Source: Sporobacter sp963677825 (GTDB lineage: Bacteria; Bacillota; Clostridia; Oscillospirales; Oscillospiraceae). From it: a DNA stretch of 64,000 nucleotides. Each line of letters opens with the position of its first letter. Within the stretch, counting starts at the first letter, position 1. A program made the translations under genes and the position numbers. The stretch is taken from positions 1,550,001 through 1,614,000 of the forward strand of contig CAXXEF010000001.1 of assembly GCA_963677825.2 (NCBI GenBank), read 5' to 3'. Under the pieces are notes generated by a model. It ran no database searches. It worked only from the letters and a program-made list of their open reading frames with translations, and was not told the origin of the DNA. Positions 48,286 through 56,704 of the stretch are shown here, piece by piece.

Positions 48286-49836
48286 ATGTCAAGCTCTGAA
48301 AAGGCCGCAAAGGCCAAGAAGAATCCCCTGAAAATAACAGATACCATTTTGCGCGACGCACATCAGTCGCAAGCGGCGACGCGTATGCGCATCGAGGATA
48401 TGCTCCCGGCGTGCCCGACCCTTGACAAAGCCGGTTACTGGTCTTTGGAAATGTGGGGCGGCGCAACGTTCGATTCGTGCATGCGCTTCCTCGACGAGGA
48501 TCCCTGGGAGCGTCTGCGGACGCTGCGCAAGGCACTGCCGAACACGAGATTGCAAATGCTGCTGCGCGGTCAGAACATCCTCGGCTACCGCAACTATTCC
48601 GACGATGTACTCGACAAGTTCGTTAAAAAGTCCATCGAAAACGGTATTGATGTTGTTCGTATCTTTGATGCACTCAACGATACGCGTAACCTCGAGCAGG
48701 CGATGAAGAGCGTCAAGGAATACGGCGGCCACGCCGAGCCTGCAATGTCGTATACCATCAGCCCGATCCACAGCGAGCAGTATTTCGTCGATCTGGCGAT
48801 GCGTCTTGAGGACATGGGCGCAGACACGATCTGCATCAAGGATATGGCAAACCTTCTGCTGCCGATGGCGGCGGCAAGCCTTGTTGAAAAGCTCAAAGAG
48901 CGCATCAAGGTGCCCATCCACCTGCACACGCACAACACGACCGGTACGGGTGACATGGTCTATCTGATGGCATCCCTCGCCGGCGTCGATATTGTCGACT
49001 GCGCGCTGAGCCCCTTGGGCAACGGTACGGCACAGCCGGCCACCGAGCCGCTCGTCGCCACGCTCAAGGGCACCGACCGCGACACCGGCCTGAGTCTCGA
49101 GACGCTCAGCGATGCGGCGGCGCACTTCCGCACGATTGCCGACCGCTTCACCGAAGAAGGTCTGATCGACACCCGCGTACTGCGCGTCGATACGAACACG
49201 CTGACGTATCAGGTACCCGGCGGCATGCTCTCCAACCTTATCAAGCAGCTTAAAGACGCCAAGGCTGAAGACAAGTACTACACAGTACTTGAAGAAATCC
49301 CGCGTGTCCGTAAAGATTTCGGCTATCCGCCGCTCGTCACGCCCACCAGCCAGATTGTCGGCACACAGGCGCTGATGAACGTTCTGGCCGGCGAGCGCTA
49401 CAAGATGGTACCCAAAGAATCCAAAGCGCTTATGCGCGGCGAATACGGCCAGCTGCCCGCGCCTACCGATCCCGAGGCGCAGAAAAAGGTCATTGGCGAC
49501 GCCGAGCTGATTACAGTCCGGCCGGCCGACCTGCTCGAGCCGGAATTCGATAAGCTTAAAGCGGAGATCGGCGATCTGGCCAAGTCTGACGAAGACGTGC
49601 TCAGCTACGCACTTTTCCCGCAGGTCGCGCGCGACTTCTTAGAGCGCCGCCTCGCCAAAGAGCGCGGCGAAGACCTGAGCGAAGAAGAACTGTTTGCCGT
49701 TATTTCGGCAGCGCTCCAAGCGTATCAGGAGAGTGTTGTGACCGTTCCGAACCTGCTCGTACGCAGCGCGCTCGGTTCCATGACGATTCCTGCCGATATC
49801 CCAACACCTAATCCCCTGATCCGCAGCCGCGGCTAA
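48286..49836 (+). CDS. Pyruvate/oxaloacetate carboxyltransferase, transcarboxylase 5S-like subunit
   Basis: A 516-residue carboxyltransferase of the oxaloacetate decarboxylase alpha / pyruvate carboxylase B / transcarboxylase 5S family. The metal ligands are D24 (TILRDAHQS), carbamylated K185 (CIKDMAN), H214 and H216 (HLHTHN). GGATFDSCMRFLDEDPWERL and LQMLLRGQNILGYRNY are family hallmarks. It lacks a C-terminal biotinyl domain, as does the 5S subunit (505 residues), so it must use the biotin carrier encoded next. The likely reaction is carboxyl transfer between carboxybiotin and pyruvate/oxaloacetate. The start follows GAGGTG by five or so bases and lies 18 bases after gcdA. Confidence 0.92.
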   Translation: MSSSEKAAKAKKNPLKITDTILRDAHQSQAATRMRIEDMLPACPTLDKAGYWSLEMWGGATFDSCMRFLDEDPWERLRTLRKALPNTRLQMLLRGQNILGYRNYSDDVLDKFVKKSIENGIDVVRIFDALNDTRNLEQAMKSVKEYGGHAEPAMSYTISPIHSEQYFVDLAMRLEDMGADTICIKDMANLLLPMAAASLVEKLKERIKVPIHLHTHNTTGTGDMVYLMASLAGVDIVDCALSPLGNGTAQPATEPLVATLKGTDRDTGLSLETLSDAAAHFRTIADRFTEEGLIDTRVLRVDTNTLTYQVPGGMLSNLIKQLKDAKAEDKYYTVLEEIPRVRKDFGYPPLVTPTSQIVGTQALMNVLAGERYKMVPKESKALMRGEYGQLPAPTDPEAQKKVIGDAELITVRPADLLEPEFDKLKAEIGDLAKSDEDVLSYALFPQVARDFLERRLAKERGEDLSEEELFAVISAALQAYQESVVTVPNLLVRSALGSMTIPADIPTPNPLIRSRG

Positions 49837-49885
49837 CGCATCATAACAGTCTGTATCAACTACTAAATACGGAGGCTTAAGCATA

Positions 49886-50293
49886 ATGAAGACTTTTAAG
49901 ATCACCATCAACGGCAAGACGTTTGACGTCGGCGTCGAAGAAGCCGGCGGCACTACTCAGGTCGCGGCTGTCGCACCCGCTCCGAAAGCTGCCCCCGCGC
50001 CGGTCGCCAAGGCCGCGCCCGCCCCGAAAGCTGCTGCTCCCAAGGCGGCCCCGAAGGCTGCCGCTCCCGTCGCCGCTGGCGCCGGTGATGTTACCGCGCC
50101 GCTGGCCGGTACGATTTTATCCATCGCCGTCAAAGAAGGCGACACGGTTTCCGAGGGTCAGGTTCTGCTGATCTTCGAAGCTATGAAAATGGAAAACGAG
50201 ATCGTCGCCCCCGTCGCCGGCACCGTCAAAAAGGTGAACGTGCAGCAGGGCGCCGTGATCGAAACGGGTACCGTCGTCGTTTCAATCGGCTAA
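49886..50293 (+). CDS. Biotin carboxyl carrier protein (GcdC / 1.3S-like)
   Basis: A 135-residue carrier. Residues 1-25 are a short N-terminal domain, about 26-66 an Ala/Pro/Lys-rich flexible linker, and about 67-135 a biotinyl domain with the biotin lysine K101 in FEAMKMENE. It ends with the usual GTVVVSIG strand. This matches GcdC and the 1.3S subunit of transcarboxylase in layout. It shuttles the carboxyl group between the two carboxyltransferases encoded just upstream. GGAGG lies ten or so bases before the ATG. Neither an acetyl-CoA carboxylase nor a biotin carboxylase gene is nearby. Confidence 0.95.
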   Translation: MKTFKITINGKTFDVGVEEAGGTTQVAAVAPAPKAAPAPVAKAAPAPKAAAPKAAPKAAAPVAAGAGDVTAPLAGTILSIAVKEGDTVSEGQVLLIFEAMKMENEIVAPVAGTVKKVNVQQGAVIETGTVVVSIG

Positions 50294-50329
50294 ACGATAC
50301 CGCTCCTTTATACAGGCAAAAGCCTTAAC

Positions 50330-50360
50330 AAGCCGTGAGTCACGATACGTCTCACGGCTT
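50330..50360 (+). terminator. Hairpin after the biotin carrier gene
   Basis: AAGCCGTGAG and CTCACGGCTT arms around an 11-base loop, no long T run; may be partial terminator or mRNA processing site. Confidence 0.5.
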
Positions 50361-50447
50361 CAAGGTCGAACAGGGCCGAACCGGTTCGAAATTTTCCGGC
50401 AAAACGATGCCGATTTACTAAATATGATTTTTAGGGAGGAAATTTTT

Positions 50448-51608
50448 ATGGATTTCGCATTTTCCGAAGAACAAGAGATGATAGCCGACCTGGCTAGAGA
50501 TTTCGCTGAAAAAGAGATCGCACCCCACATCGAAGAGGACGAGGAAAACCATTACTACCGCCGTGAGATTCTCACGCAACTGGGTGAGCTGGGCCTGCTG
50601 GGCTTCAACATCCCCGAGGAATACGGCGGAAACGGCCTGGGCTGGATGGAAGCCGTCGCGGCGCTGTACGAGATCTCCAAGGTACACACGTCCTGGCGTC
50701 TGAGCATCAGCGGCAACGTTTGGGGCCCGGCGCTGACGATCCTGGAGTATGGTACGGAAGAGCAAAAGCAGAAATACATTCCGCCGCTGTGCTCCGGTGA
50801 GCATGCAGGCAGCTTCGCGATCACCGAGGCCAACTCCGGCTCCGACGTCTCGAGCATGAAGATGACGGCTAAAGACATGGGCGACCACTGGCTGCTCAAC
50901 GGCAGCAAGATGTGGATCTCCGGCGGCCATACGTGCGACGTCGGCCTCGTCTATGCCAAGACCGATCCGTCTGCCGGCGCCAAGGGTATTTCCTGCTTTA
51001 TCGTCGACTTCAACGAGACGACAGAAGGCGTCGAGCGTATTCCGATCCACAAGAAGGTCGGTATGTGGCCCGCACCGACATCCGAGCTCGTTTTTGAAGA
51101 CGCGAAGATCCCGAAGGAGAACCTGCTCGGCGAACTCAATAAGGGCTTCAAAATGTGCATGTGGATGCTCAACAACACCCGTATGGGCTGTGCCACAGGC
51201 GCAACCGCGCTGTCGGCCGCCGCACTTGAGGGCGCTGTTCAGTACGCCAACGAGCGTACGCAGTTCGGCCAGCCGATCGGCAAGTTCCAGATGATTCAGT
51301 CTCAGATCGCCGAGATGAAGCTCGAAGACGAAGCCGCCAAATGGCTGCTGTACAAAGCCGCCTGGCTCAAAGAGAACGGTCTGCCCAGCCAGCAGGCAAC
51401 GTCGATGGCCAAGCTCGCCGGCTGTAACGCCGCCGTGCATGGCGCGAACCTCGCCATGAAGATCTACGGCTCCTACGGCTACTCCGACGAGTATCCGTGC
51501 GGCAGATGGCTACGCGATGCCAAGCAGTTCGAGACGCTTGAAGGCACCTCGAACATCCACATGGGTATTGTTGCGGGCATCGAGCTCGGCTTCCAGCCGA
51601 ACAGATAA
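50448..51608 (+). CDS. Acyl-CoA dehydrogenase, glutaryl-CoA dehydrogenase-like (non-decarboxylating type)
   Basis: A 386-residue flavin acyl-CoA dehydrogenase. The pattern runs close to the non-decarboxylating glutaryl-CoA dehydrogenase of Desulfococcus, including NIPEEYGG, ITEANSGSDVSSM, GDHWLLNGSKMWISGG and YGSYGYSDEYP. The putative catalytic base is E365 (LEGTSN). R84 (HTSWRL) stands where glutaryl-CoA dehydrogenases have the Arg that binds the substrate's distal carboxylate. It should oxidise glutaryl-CoA to glutaconyl-CoA with an ETF as acceptor; no etf genes are in the window. The ATG at 50448 was chosen after GGGAGG; an ATG eight codons earlier lacks a site. Confidence 0.88.
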   Translation: MDFAFSEEQEMIADLARDFAEKEIAPHIEEDEENHYYRREILTQLGELGLLGFNIPEEYGGNGLGWMEAVAALYEISKVHTSWRLSISGNVWGPALTILEYGTEEQKQKYIPPLCSGEHAGSFAITEANSGSDVSSMKMTAKDMGDHWLLNGSKMWISGGHTCDVGLVYAKTDPSAGAKGISCFIVDFNETTEGVERIPIHKKVGMWPAPTSELVFEDAKIPKENLLGELNKGFKMCMWMLNNTRMGCATGATALSAAALEGAVQYANERTQFGQPIGKFQMIQSQIAEMKLEDEAAKWLLYKAAWLKENGLPSQQATSMAKLAGCNAAVHGANLAMKIYGSYGYSDEYPCGRWLRDAKQFETLEGTSNIHMGIVAGIELGFQPNR

Positions 51609-51617
51609 CTACCCGGG

Positions 51618-51659
51618 CCGGGCAATCAGGGCCGGCCCTGATTGCCCGGTTTATTATTT
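51618..51659 (+). terminator. Intrinsic terminator after the acyl-CoA dehydrogenase gene
   Basis: A perfect 32-bp palindrome (arms CCGGGCAATCAGGGCC and GGCCCTGATTGCCCGG) followed by TTTATTATTT. Read-through must feed the crotonase gene unless it has its own promoter. Confidence 0.8.
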
Positions 51660-51692
51660 GACACAAAACTATTGAAGGAGGGTGTGCAGCTG

Positions 51693-52466
51693 ATGAATAT
51701 TACCTACGAACTCAATGATCATATTGCTACCATTACCATCAACCGCCCCGAGGCCCTCAACGCGCTTAATATTAACGTGCTGAAGGAGCTCGAGCAGACG
51801 CTGGTAACGGTTGAAAATGACCCCGAAGCTTATGTTGTGGTCCTCACGGGCGCCGGCAAGGCTTTCGTCGCCGGCGCGGACATTGCCGAGATGAAAGACC
51901 TCAACGCTGTTGAAGCCAAAGCCTTCGGCGAATTCGGCAACTGCGTGTTTTACAAGATCGAGACCCTGTCCAAGCCTGTAATTGCAGCCGTTAACGGCTA
52001 CGCACTTGGCGGCGGCTGTGAGCTGGCGATGGCCTGTGACATCCGCATCGCCGGTGAAAAAGCAAAGTTCGGACAGCCTGAAGTCGGCTTGGGTATCACG
52101 CCGGGCTTCGGCGGCACGCAGCGCCTGCCGCGTATCGTCGGTTTATCCAAGGCTAAAGAGCTGATCTTCACGGCTGACACCATCTCGGCTGACGAAGCGC
52201 TGCGGATCGGTCTTGTGAGTGCCGTCGTCCCGCAGGACGAATTAATGGATGCGGCGATGACTTTGGCAAAGAAGATTGCTTCTAAAGCACAAGTTGCTGT
52301 CCGCCAGAGTAAAGACGCCGTTAACAAGGGCATTCAGTGCGACATTGCCACCGGCATCGCGTTTGATGCACAGGCCTTTGCCGTGTGCTTTGCCACAGAA
52401 GATCAAAAAGACGCAATGACGGCTTTTATCAGCAAAACAAAGCTGGACGGCTTTAAAAACAAGTAG
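51693..52466 (+). CDS. Enoyl-CoA hydratase (crotonase)
   Basis: A 257-residue crotonase. The oxyanion-hole segments are AGADIAEM and NGYALGGGCELAMACD, and the two catalytic Glu are in CELAMACD and FGQPEVGLGITPGFGG. It hydrates crotonyl-CoA to 3-hydroxybutyryl-CoA, the product the upstream carboxyltransferase would release. AGGAGG is rather far (11 bases) from the ATG. The gene precedes the 3-hydroxybutyryl-CoA dehydrogenase gene by 22 bases. Confidence 0.93.
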   Translation: MNITYELNDHIATITINRPEALNALNINVLKELEQTLVTVENDPEAYVVVLTGAGKAFVAGADIAEMKDLNAVEAKAFGEFGNCVFYKIETLSKPVIAAVNGYALGGGCELAMACDIRIAGEKAKFGQPEVGLGITPGFGGTQRLPRIVGLSKAKELIFTADTISADEALRIGLVSAVVPQDELMDAAMTLAKKIASKAQVAVRQSKDAVNKGIQCDIATGIAFDAQAFAVCFATEDQKDAMTAFISKTKLDGFKNK

Positions 52467-52488
52467 CCGGACCGCAAAGGAGTACAAT

Positions 52489-53334
52489 ATGAAGAAAATC
52501 AGTATTATCGGCGCCGGCACAATGGGCACGGATATCGCTCAGGTATTTGCAAAGAGCGGCTTTGACGTCGTTGTGCGCGATATTACCGACGAAATTGTGA
52601 ATCGCTCGTCAGCGCGTCTGGAAAAGTCGCTTGGTCGCCTTGTCGAAAAAGGCAAGATGGACGCGGACGCTAAAGACGCCCTGCTTTCCCGCATCACATT
52701 CACAACGGACCTGGCCATGGCTGCCGACTCCGATGTCGTCATTGAGGCGATCATCGAAGACGTCAAAATCAAAAAAGAGCTGTTCAAGACGCTCGACGGC
52801 CTGTGTAAGCCGGAAACCATCCTCGCGACCAACACGTCGTCGATCTCCATCACGGAGCTGGCATCGGCTGTCGAGCGCAAGGATAAGTTTATCGGGATGC
52901 ACTTCTTCAATCCCGTTCCCATGATGAAGCTTGTCGAGGTCATCCGTAGCATCTTCACGTCCGACGAAACGTACGACGCAATCTGCAAGCTTTCCGACAC
53001 AATCGGCAAGCAGGCTGTTGAAGTCAACGACGGCCCCGGCTTTATCGTCAACAAGGTTCTGATCCCGATGATCAACGAGGCCATTTTCGTCCTGCAGGAC
53101 GGTATCGCCTCGGTCGAAGATATCGACAAGGCCATGATGCTCGGCGCCAATCATCCGATGGGCCCGCTTGCACTCAGTGATCTCGTCGGCAACGACGTCG
53201 TACTGCACATCATGAACATTCTGCACACGGAAACCGGCGATCCGAAATATCGCCCGTGTCCCCTGCTTAAAAAGATGGTGCGCGGCGGCCTTCTGGGCAA
53301 AAAGACCGGCAAAGGCTTTTACGACTATAAATAA
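52489..53334 (+). CDS. hbd: 3-hydroxybutyryl-CoA dehydrogenase
   Basis: A 281-residue NAD-dependent dehydrogenase of the Clostridium Hbd type. The Rossmann motif is IGAGTMGTDIAQ, the catalytic His lies in HFFNPVPMMKLVEVI with the partner Glu in the last segment, and NKVLIPMINEAIFVLQDGIAS is conserved. It makes acetoacetyl-CoA from 3-hydroxybutyryl-CoA, or works in reverse for butyrate formation. AAAGGAG precedes the ATG. The pathway would end with a thiolase, and one lies at 31315, though it looks unusual. Confidence 0.95.
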   Translation: MKKISIIGAGTMGTDIAQVFAKSGFDVVVRDITDEIVNRSSARLEKSLGRLVEKGKMDADAKDALLSRITFTTDLAMAADSDVVIEAIIEDVKIKKELFKTLDGLCKPETILATNTSSISITELASAVERKDKFIGMHFFNPVPMMKLVEVIRSIFTSDETYDAICKLSDTIGKQAVEVNDGPGFIVNKVLIPMINEAIFVLQDGIASVEDIDKAMMLGANHPMGPLALSDLVGNDVVLHIMNILHTETGDPKYRPCPLLKKMVRGGLLGKKTGKGFYDYK

Positions 53335-53378
53335 GCAGCCGGCATCCGCCTAGCAGGCGCAGACCAATTAATCCAGAT

Positions 53379-53423
53379 AAAAACGCAGCGGTTCGGCTGA
53401 TCGCCGGGCCTCTTGCGGTTTTT
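53379..53423 (+). terminator. Probable terminator after hbd
   Basis: Stem CGCA/TGCG with inner pairing around CGG/CCG and a T5 run. The gene-free stretch 53335-53584 otherwise shows nothing firm. Confidence 0.5.
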
Positions 53424-53584
53424 AATCCCCGACAACCGGCAAGCACGGTTGTTCTCCTTTAAAGTACATCGTCATTTAATGGGCAAGCCGGCTGGATCGC
53501 GCGCACGCATTGTGTAAGCGTTCAGCTACTGCTCATATTATATTGAGAGAGCGCCGAATTTTACGAAACAGAGGGTTTGCAAAC

Positions 53585-55378
53585 ATGAACAGAAAACTTC
53601 AAGAATGGGTCGATTCTGTTGCACAGATGTGCCAGCCTGATGCGATACACTGGTGTGATGGCTCGGAAGAAGAGAAACAGCGGTTGTTTGACGACATGGT
53701 TCGTTCCGGCATGGCAACGCCGCTCAACCCCGAGAAGCGGCCCGGCTGCTACTTGTTCCGAAGCGATCCGTCGGATGTGGCCCGTGTTGAAGAGCGCACA
53801 TTTATCGCCTCGAAGAAAAAAGAAGACGCCGGCCCCACAAACAACTGGATCGATCCCGAAGACCTCAAAACGACTATGCGCGGGCTGTATACCGGCAGCA
53901 TGAAGGGCCGTACGATGTACGTCGTACCGTTTTGCATGGGGCCGCTCGGCTCGAATATTTCAAAAATCGGCGTCGAGATCACCGACAGCCCCTACGTCGT
54001 CGTCAACATGATGATCATGACGCGTGTGAGCACGAGGGTGCTCGACGAGCTCGGTGACGACGGTGAATTTGTCCAGTGCCTGCACTCGGTCGGCGCGCCG
54101 CTGGCGCCGGGACAAGAGGACGTCCCCTGGCCGTGCGCGCCCATCGAGCAAAAGTATATCAGCCACTTCCCCGAGGAGCGTATGATCTGGTCGTACGGCT
54201 CGGGCTACGGCGGCAACGCGCTGCTGGGCAAAAAGTGCTTTGCACTGCGCATCGCCTCCGCACAGGCGCGTGACGAGGGCTGGATGGCCGAGCATATGCT
54301 GATCCTCGGCGTCACAGGGCCGGACGGCGTCAAGCGCTACATCACCGGCGCGTTCCCGAGCGCGACGGGTAAAACGAACCTCGCCATGCTCATCCCAACG
54401 ATCCCCGACTGGAAGGTCGAGACGATCGGCGACGACATCGCCTGGATGAAATTCGGCGATGACGGCCGCTTATACGCGATCAATCCCGAATACGGATTTT
54501 TCGGCGTCGCGCCCGGTACGTCTAAAAAATCGAATCCAAACGCGATGGATAGCATCGCGAAAAATACGATCTTCACGAACGTCGCGCTCACCGACGACGG
54601 CGACGTGTGGTGGGAAGGCATCGGCTACGACGCACCCGACCATCTGATTGACTGGCGCGGCAACGACTGGACGCCCGGCTCCGATACACCGGCCGCGCAT
54701 CCCAACGCGCGCTTCACGGCACCGGCCAGCCAGTGCCCGGCCATCGCGCCCGAATGGGAGGACCCAAAAGGCGTGCCGATCTCAGCGATCCTCGTCGGCG
54801 GACGGCGCCCGAGCACCATCCCGCTCATCCACGAGAGCTACGACTGGACGCACGGCGTATTCATGGGATCCATCCTCGGCTCGGAGATCACCGCCGCGAC
54901 GATCTCGAAAAAGATCGGCCAGGTACGGCGCGATCCATTCGCGATGCTGCCGTTTATCGGCTACCACGTGTGTGATTATCTGCAGCACTGGCTCGACATC
55001 GGCGCGGCCACAACCCCCGACAAGCTGCCAAAGATTTTCTACGTCAACTGGTTCCGCAAAGACGAAAACGGCAAGTTTATCTGGCCCGGGTTCGGCGAGA
55101 ACAGCCGCGTCATCAAGTGGATCATCGAGCGCGTGTCCGGCGGCGGCCAAGCCGACGCCACACCGATCGGCTACATGCCGTCAAACGGCGCGCTGGATAC
55201 GTCCGGCCTTGATATCACGGACGAAGCAATGACCGAACTGCTCACCGTCGATATCGACAAATGGCTTGGTGAGGTCGACTCCATCCGCGAATACTACGCG
55301 TCGCTCGGCGACAAGATGCCGCCGTCACTTTCGGCGCAGATTGATGCATTGGCAGAACGCCTGAACGCACAAAAATAA
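53585..55378 (+). CDS. pckG: Phosphoenolpyruvate carboxykinase (GTP)
   Basis: A 597-residue GTP-type PEP carboxykinase, which interconverts oxaloacetate + GTP and PEP + GDP + CO2. The P-loop reads GAFPSATGKTNLAM; most GTP-type enzymes have Cys in place of that Thr (SACGKT). WEGIGYDAPDHLIDWRGNDW and the C-terminal GTP-type segments (for example FYVNWFRKDENGKFIWPGFG) support GTP use. The start at MNRKLQEW follows GAGGG; a longer frame lacks a site. In this setting it could use oxaloacetate made by the 5S-like enzyme upstream. Confidence 0.95.
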   Translation: MNRKLQEWVDSVAQMCQPDAIHWCDGSEEEKQRLFDDMVRSGMATPLNPEKRPGCYLFRSDPSDVARVEERTFIASKKKEDAGPTNNWIDPEDLKTTMRGLYTGSMKGRTMYVVPFCMGPLGSNISKIGVEITDSPYVVVNMMIMTRVSTRVLDELGDDGEFVQCLHSVGAPLAPGQEDVPWPCAPIEQKYISHFPEERMIWSYGSGYGGNALLGKKCFALRIASAQARDEGWMAEHMLILGVTGPDGVKRYITGAFPSATGKTNLAMLIPTIPDWKVETIGDDIAWMKFGDDGRLYAINPEYGFFGVAPGTSKKSNPNAMDSIAKNTIFTNVALTDDGDVWWEGIGYDAPDHLIDWRGNDWTPGSDTPAAHPNARFTAPASQCPAIAPEWEDPKGVPISAILVGGRRPSTIPLIHESYDWTHGVFMGSILGSEITAATISKKIGQVRRDPFAMLPFIGYHVCDYLQHWLDIGAATTPDKLPKIFYVNWFRKDENGKFIWPGFGENSRVIKWIIERVSGGGQADATPIGYMPSNGALDTSGLDITDEAMTELLTVDIDKWLGEVDSIREYYASLGDKMPPSLSAQIDALAERLNAQK

Positions 55379-55400
55379 CATCCATCTACCGGCACCCTAT

Positions 55401-55432
55401 AAAAAAGCCGCCCCGAACGGGGCGGCTTTTAT
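55401..55432. terminator. Bidirectional intrinsic terminator
   Basis: AAAAAGCCGCCCC and GGGGCGGCTTTTT arms around GAAC, between convergent pckG and the cupin gene. Confidence 0.95.
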
Positions 55433-55442
55433 TCTGAACAGG

Positions 55443-56546
55443 TTATTCCGGCAGGTCGGTGCCGGTGTATATGTATTTCAATGTGCCGTCTGCGAGCTTT
55501 TCCTGTACGATTTTTCCGTATTCACCGTTGGGGTAAAACGGCATAAAGTCGATCGGCGCGCCGATACGCTTGAACTTGATCGGCCCGTGCCACATCTTCT
55601 GCGGGATACGCACAAGCGTCGGCTCTGTGATGGTAAACGTCTCCATGTGATCGGGATCCTCGCCGAGGCTAAACTCGACCTCCGCGTCAAACTCAAAGAA
55701 ATTGGTAATATCCGCACCATAGAAGAACCAGTACTCTTCAACGGCATGGTGCATGTGCAGTTCTCCGACCTCGCATTCTTTCTGCACAATATCATGCACG
55801 TAGCGCAGGCGCGAGCCCGGCATTTCGCTCGTGCCGCGGAAGCCGACGCGCGGGCTCTGGAAGCGCTCGTCGTCGTGAACTTCCGGCTTAAAAGTGTGCA
55901 CGTATTGATCAAATCGTCCGGAGGGTTTATGCGCGGCTTCGTAAAACGGTTTGAGCTGGTCGGCCATCGACGCCGTCGCGCCGCCCTTGGCCTCTTCGAT
56001 CCGTTTTTTCATCGCGTCTGAGAAGCATTGGCCGCAGTAGATGCATTCCTTCGACGTATCGTGTACGCAGCGGCGTACACCGGCGCCGTCGTAGGTGAAG
56101 ACTTCACGCCCCTCCTCGTTGACGGTACGGTTGATCTTCGACCAGTCGCCATCGAGGTAGATTGCCGAGAATAATACAGGTGTGCCGATACGCTTGAAGT
56201 AGATCGGACAATGGTACAGTTTCGGCGGCACGCGGATGATTGTCGGCTCTGTGAGCGTATACAGCTCGAGGTTGTTCGGGTCGTCGCCGAGCCAAATCTC
56301 GATTTCGGCGTCGAAATTGAAAAAATTCGTGATGTCGGCCGTCGCCAGGAGCAGATACTCGTCGGCGCAGTGATGGGTGTGCGGCACTTCCATGACCAGT
56401 TCTTTTGTGATCGACGTAAAGTCCATGTACAGCCGTGCTTTTTCCATCATCGTCGTCCCGCGGAAAAATCCGCGCGGCGCGGCAAAGCCGTACCAGCTGT
56501 GAAACTCCTTCGGGATTGTAAAAATCAGGTCGTCAAATTTACTCAT
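55443..56546 (-). CDS. Duplicated-cupin protein of unknown function
   Basis: A 367-residue protein made of two related halves. Half one has HTHHCADEYLLLATADITNF then PTIIRVPPKLYHCPIYFKRIG; half two has HMHHAVEEYWFFYGADITNF then PTLVRIPQKMWHGPIKFKRIG. Each half supplies cupin-type metal ligands (His, His, Glu, later His). A Cys-rich linker (SKECIYCGQCF) lies between. It shares family pattern with the single-domain protein at 19664-20125. No known enzyme was recognised. It stands alone after pckG; the start follows GGGAG. Confidence 0.75.
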   Translation of the reverse strand: MSKFDDLIFTIPKEFHSWYGFAAPRGFFRGTTMMEKARLYMDFTSITKELVMEVPHTHHCADEYLLLATADITNFFNFDAEIEIWLGDDPNNLELYTLTEPTIIRVPPKLYHCPIYFKRIGTPVLFSAIYLDGDWSKINRTVNEEGREVFTYDGAGVRRCVHDTSKECIYCGQCFSDAMKKRIEEAKGGATASMADQLKPFYEAAHKPSGRFDQYVHTFKPEVHDDERFQSPRVGFRGTSEMPGSRLRYVHDIVQKECEVGELHMHHAVEEYWFFYGADITNFFEFDAEVEFSLGEDPDHMETFTITEPTLVRIPQKMWHGPIKFKRIGAPIDFMPFYPNGEYGKIVQEKLADGTLKYIYTGTDLPE

Positions 56547-56704
56547 CGCGCTGTCTCCCTACAATATATTATTTTGTCTATATAATACAATGCCGACTGC
56601 TATCTTTCAATAGCCGTCGGCAAAATTGCCAGCGGGTCTTGCACGAACGCAAGTTTCAGGATAAGATGTTTAGACCAATCAGACCGCATCAGGAGGACGC
56701 TTAT

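Noticed and set aside
46501..50293. Standard sodium-pumping glutaconyl-CoA decarboxylase operon
   Set aside because: The beta membrane subunit and delta subunit are missing here, and a 5S-type carboxyltransferase is present instead. A distant gcdB cannot be excluded.
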